NCBI RefSeq assembly: GCF_003073045.1
Contig: NC_037594.1
Coordinates: 21,086,927 to 21,150,926 of the forward strand
Source of the DNA: Pomacea canaliculata
Lineage: Eukaryota; Mollusca; Gastropoda; Architaenioglossa; Ampullariidae
DNA: 64,000 bases
Reading direction: 5' to 3'
Part shown: one piece after another, positions 61,830 through 64,000 of the stretch
How the letters are laid out: every line of letters starts with the position of its first letter
How positions within the stretch are numbered: position 1 is the first letter of the stretch
Position numbers and translations under genes: made by a program
The notes under the pieces: model-generated
Database searches by the model: none
What the model was told of the DNA's origin: nothing
What the model saw: only the letters and a program-made list of their open reading frames with translations

Positions 61830-63306
61830 ATTTTGCAGAGGACGAGAAGGGAAGAAGCGAAAAGAAAAAAAGAAACGAAACCCCGACTAGCTGTATTACT
61901 CCACTCTGTATAAAAGTGTGTGTCTGGGAGGGCTGAGAGGTGGTGGCATGGGAACCAGGGGTGGGGGCATGCGGGCAGCCGCCCCCTCAAAAAAATTACA
62001 GAGGCAAGAATGTGAACGTTGTTCACTGTCAGCATGGAGGTTGCTCTCTTCATTCCCAAAGCCGGCCATCCACCTATGCCACTGAGTGGGTGTGTTAGAG
62101 AGATGGTCCACGCACTTGTATAAAGCGAGATAGTGACAGCAGTGCGAGAAAGAGCCAAGTGAGAGAGTATGAGGAGGAGGAGGAAGGACTGGGGATCTGG
62201 CTTAGATGCTGCAGCTGGGTATACGGCTCTGTGGGTGCGAAGAATGGGCGAGTGAGTGTATCAGCTTAATGGAAAAAGACATTTTGGCAAAGTACGCCAG
62301 TTCTTCATCTGCTTTTGCAATGCAAACGTTCATCGTTCAGAGTCAATAAGCCAAAAGCGTTTTAACACACAGAACCTGTCTGTCGTACGTTTGTCCAAGC
62401 TTATCAGCCCTTCACTCTCGCTGCTAGAAGCTGTTGGTATCTGACCTAAAATTCTCATCATACTAGGTATGTAGATGCTTGCGGACGTGCATCTCCCTCT
62501 GATGTTAGTTTTAGTAAATTACCTCAGAAAAGATGATTTCCTATTGGTACACACATAGCTGAATAAAAGTGTCTTGTTCTAATTTTATGCTTGCGGTGAG
62601 CGTTAGCCGCTGTATCGTCAGCAGTGTAAAGCATTATAAGACGCTTGAAAATAAAATGTTACAGTGAACGGTTTTACTAGTAAAACAAATTGTAACTGTT
62701 GTAATTCCATAAGTGTCCAAATCTTCTACACACCAAAGGAAGATGATGTTGGAGCTGATAAGTGAAAGTATTGCACGGATTGGTGTAATTTTTGTGAAAA
62801 ACAATCTGCCATATCGTCACCTTGCTTCTCCTGATGTGATGACAAGAAAGAAACGAGACAGATGGAGATGTTGAAAGATTAACAAAAGCATTGCAGAGAG
62901 ATTGTACTCCAAGTGCTTGATGAAGTATACAGTGAACACCAAATTCATCTCTAAAACTTTTATTTGTAATTCATGTTATAATTAAAAACATCGCGATGGC
63001 AAATGAATGCATCTAGGGATGTGCAAACATTAAGTGCAACCAAGTTATTCTGATGGCAATACTCATCCAGCATCTCCATGACCCATACACAAAATATGCT
63101 TATAATTCTTATATTGTTAGCTGTCTGTTTGTAGTCTTTTGTACTTTTATCCATATGGGATAATGCCCTTTACATATAAATTCAATTATTACTTACACAA
63201 AACAGAGAAACATTGACACGGACACATTACTCTCTCTCTCACAGTGTAAGAGTAACCGTAAATTTTACGAGACAGTCAAAATAAAACAAAAATTCAGCCC
63301 TTTGTT
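61830..63306. other. Intergenic stretch and probable 3' UTR of the LANCL gene
   Basis: A minus-strand AATAAA (tttatt, 62959-62964) lies about 345 bp past the LANCL stop and is a likely poly(A) signal. The rest shows no gene or element ends. Confidence 0.45.
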
Positions 63307-63383
63307 TCAGTACTCAAAACAAGGGAACCGGGCACTCATTGGGTCTAGCAGATCTACCAAGAAGTAAATTGTCCCAGCCATGC
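63307..63383 (-). CDS. LANCL: LanC-like protein (LANCL), last exon
   Basis: Acceptor ttttttgtacag; the first two bases complete the Gly codon from the previous exon. Encodes MAGTIYFLVDLLDPMSARFP then CFEY and TGA. Vertebrate LANCL1 ends in the closely related MAGTIYFLADLL...ARFPAFEL. LANCL proteins are cytosolic zinc- and glutathione-binding homologues of bacterial lanthionine synthetase cyclases. Only the C-terminus is in the window, so LANCL1 versus LANCL2 cannot be settled. Confidence 0.92.
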
Positions 63384-63942
63384 CTGTACAAAAAACAAAG
63401 TGAAATTTATTCATATTCCTTAAGACACTATTAGTAACTTAGCAGTACTCACTCTAATACCCACACTATCTCTTGCTCTTTGTGTCCTTCCCTTTCACAG
63501 TCACTACAGTGAAAGTAATTATAAGCTTGTTAGTTTTACTGTTAAATATCATTAACACAATGAACAATTAAATGCCAGTATTAATAGCTCTGGCTACTGG
63601 ATGTAGTGCTAACTATAATTTTTTCACACAGATTAATGCACTTTATATGTCGATATCACATTTAGGCAGCTCATTTTCGCTGGTTAAATCACATATTTTA
63701 TTAAAAAGAAATGAAAAAAATAAAAATGCTCCAACGTTTATAACCAGTTTGAATGTCAGAAATGTCAGAGCTTGGCATTTAACAACCAGAAAGGTTTGTG
63801 TTCTTCTGAGCTGGACAAATGTCTATTTAAGCAGGAGAAGCATAAGAAGTAATTTGCTTTTATATTTGGTCTTTTTGTCATTAAGAATAGTCCTTTCAAA
63901 ATGAAGATGAAATGCACAGCTACTTCCAAGAAGCTATCTTAC

Positions 63943-64000
63943 CTTCAAACATTGAGAAGGGAGTATCTGGTATTCTACAGCCATGTTTTCCATAATCAAA
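63943..64000 (-). CDS. LANCL: LanC-like protein (LANCL), penultimate exon (cut by window edge)
   Basis: Encodes DYGKHGCRIPDTPFSMFEG up to donor GAAG|gtaaga. The conserved GxHGCRxPDTPFS[LM]FEG motif is diagnostic for LANCL1/2. The exon continues beyond position 64000; the rest of the gene lies to the right. Confidence 0.92.

Overview
The window is nuclear DNA of an animal, most likely a mollusc, probably a gastropod. It is AT-rich, its genes are split by GT-AG introns of 0.1 to 5 kb, and it carries animal-specific gene families, pogo-like, hAT-like, LINE and tRNA-SINE repeats, and two histone-H1-derived, arginine-rich sperm protein genes of the mollusc 'protamine-like' (PL) type. No bacterial, viral, rRNA, complete tRNA or CRISPR features were seen.

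Layout, left to right. (1) About 0.2-12.4 kb, minus strand: a large unrecognised gene. Short 5' exons (ending at 12155, 10701 and 9548) join in phase and are followed by two giant exons (7553-5195 and 4370-about 658) encoding a Ser-rich, apparently disordered protein with internal repeats. The giant exons are broken by many frameshifts. (2) 15366-32578, minus strand: sixteen exons with matching splice phases encode a whirlin/PDZD7-type scaffold (HN1, PDZ1, PDZ2, linker, HN2, proline-rich, PDZ3). Four single-base frame breaks lie in two of the exons. (3) 38.8-42.8 kb, plus strand: two intact intronless H1-like protamine-like genes. Each is followed about 100 bp downstream by a replication-dependent-histone 3' stem-loop and a U7-type downstream element. 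A broken LINE lies between them. The pair is bracketed by hAT-like inverted ends with a 6/8 matched 8-bp flank. CRE (TGACGTCA) motifs lie upstream of both genes. (4) 48921-50168, minus strand: a compact three-exon gene for a KY/hillarin-type protein without a transglutaminase core. (5) 63307-64000, minus strand: the last two exons of a LanC-like (LANCL) gene whose 5' part lies outside the window.

The remainder is intronic or intergenic DNA with microsatellites, a 320-bp pogo-like MITE (8421-8740), a degenerate 2.1-kb pogo/Tigger-like element (59494-61565), tRNA-derived SINE heads, a 42-bp minisatellite (about 56106-56275) and a dispersed repeat pair.

The genes do not form a pathway. The PDZ scaffold family organises hair-cell/ciliary adhesion complexes, KY-type proteins act in muscle/cytoskeleton, and LANCL proteins are cytosolic lanthionine-synthase homologues. 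The most interesting system is the PL pair: sperm chromatin genes that keep histone-type 3' signals, carry cAMP-type upstream motifs and may sit inside a transposon-bounded segment.
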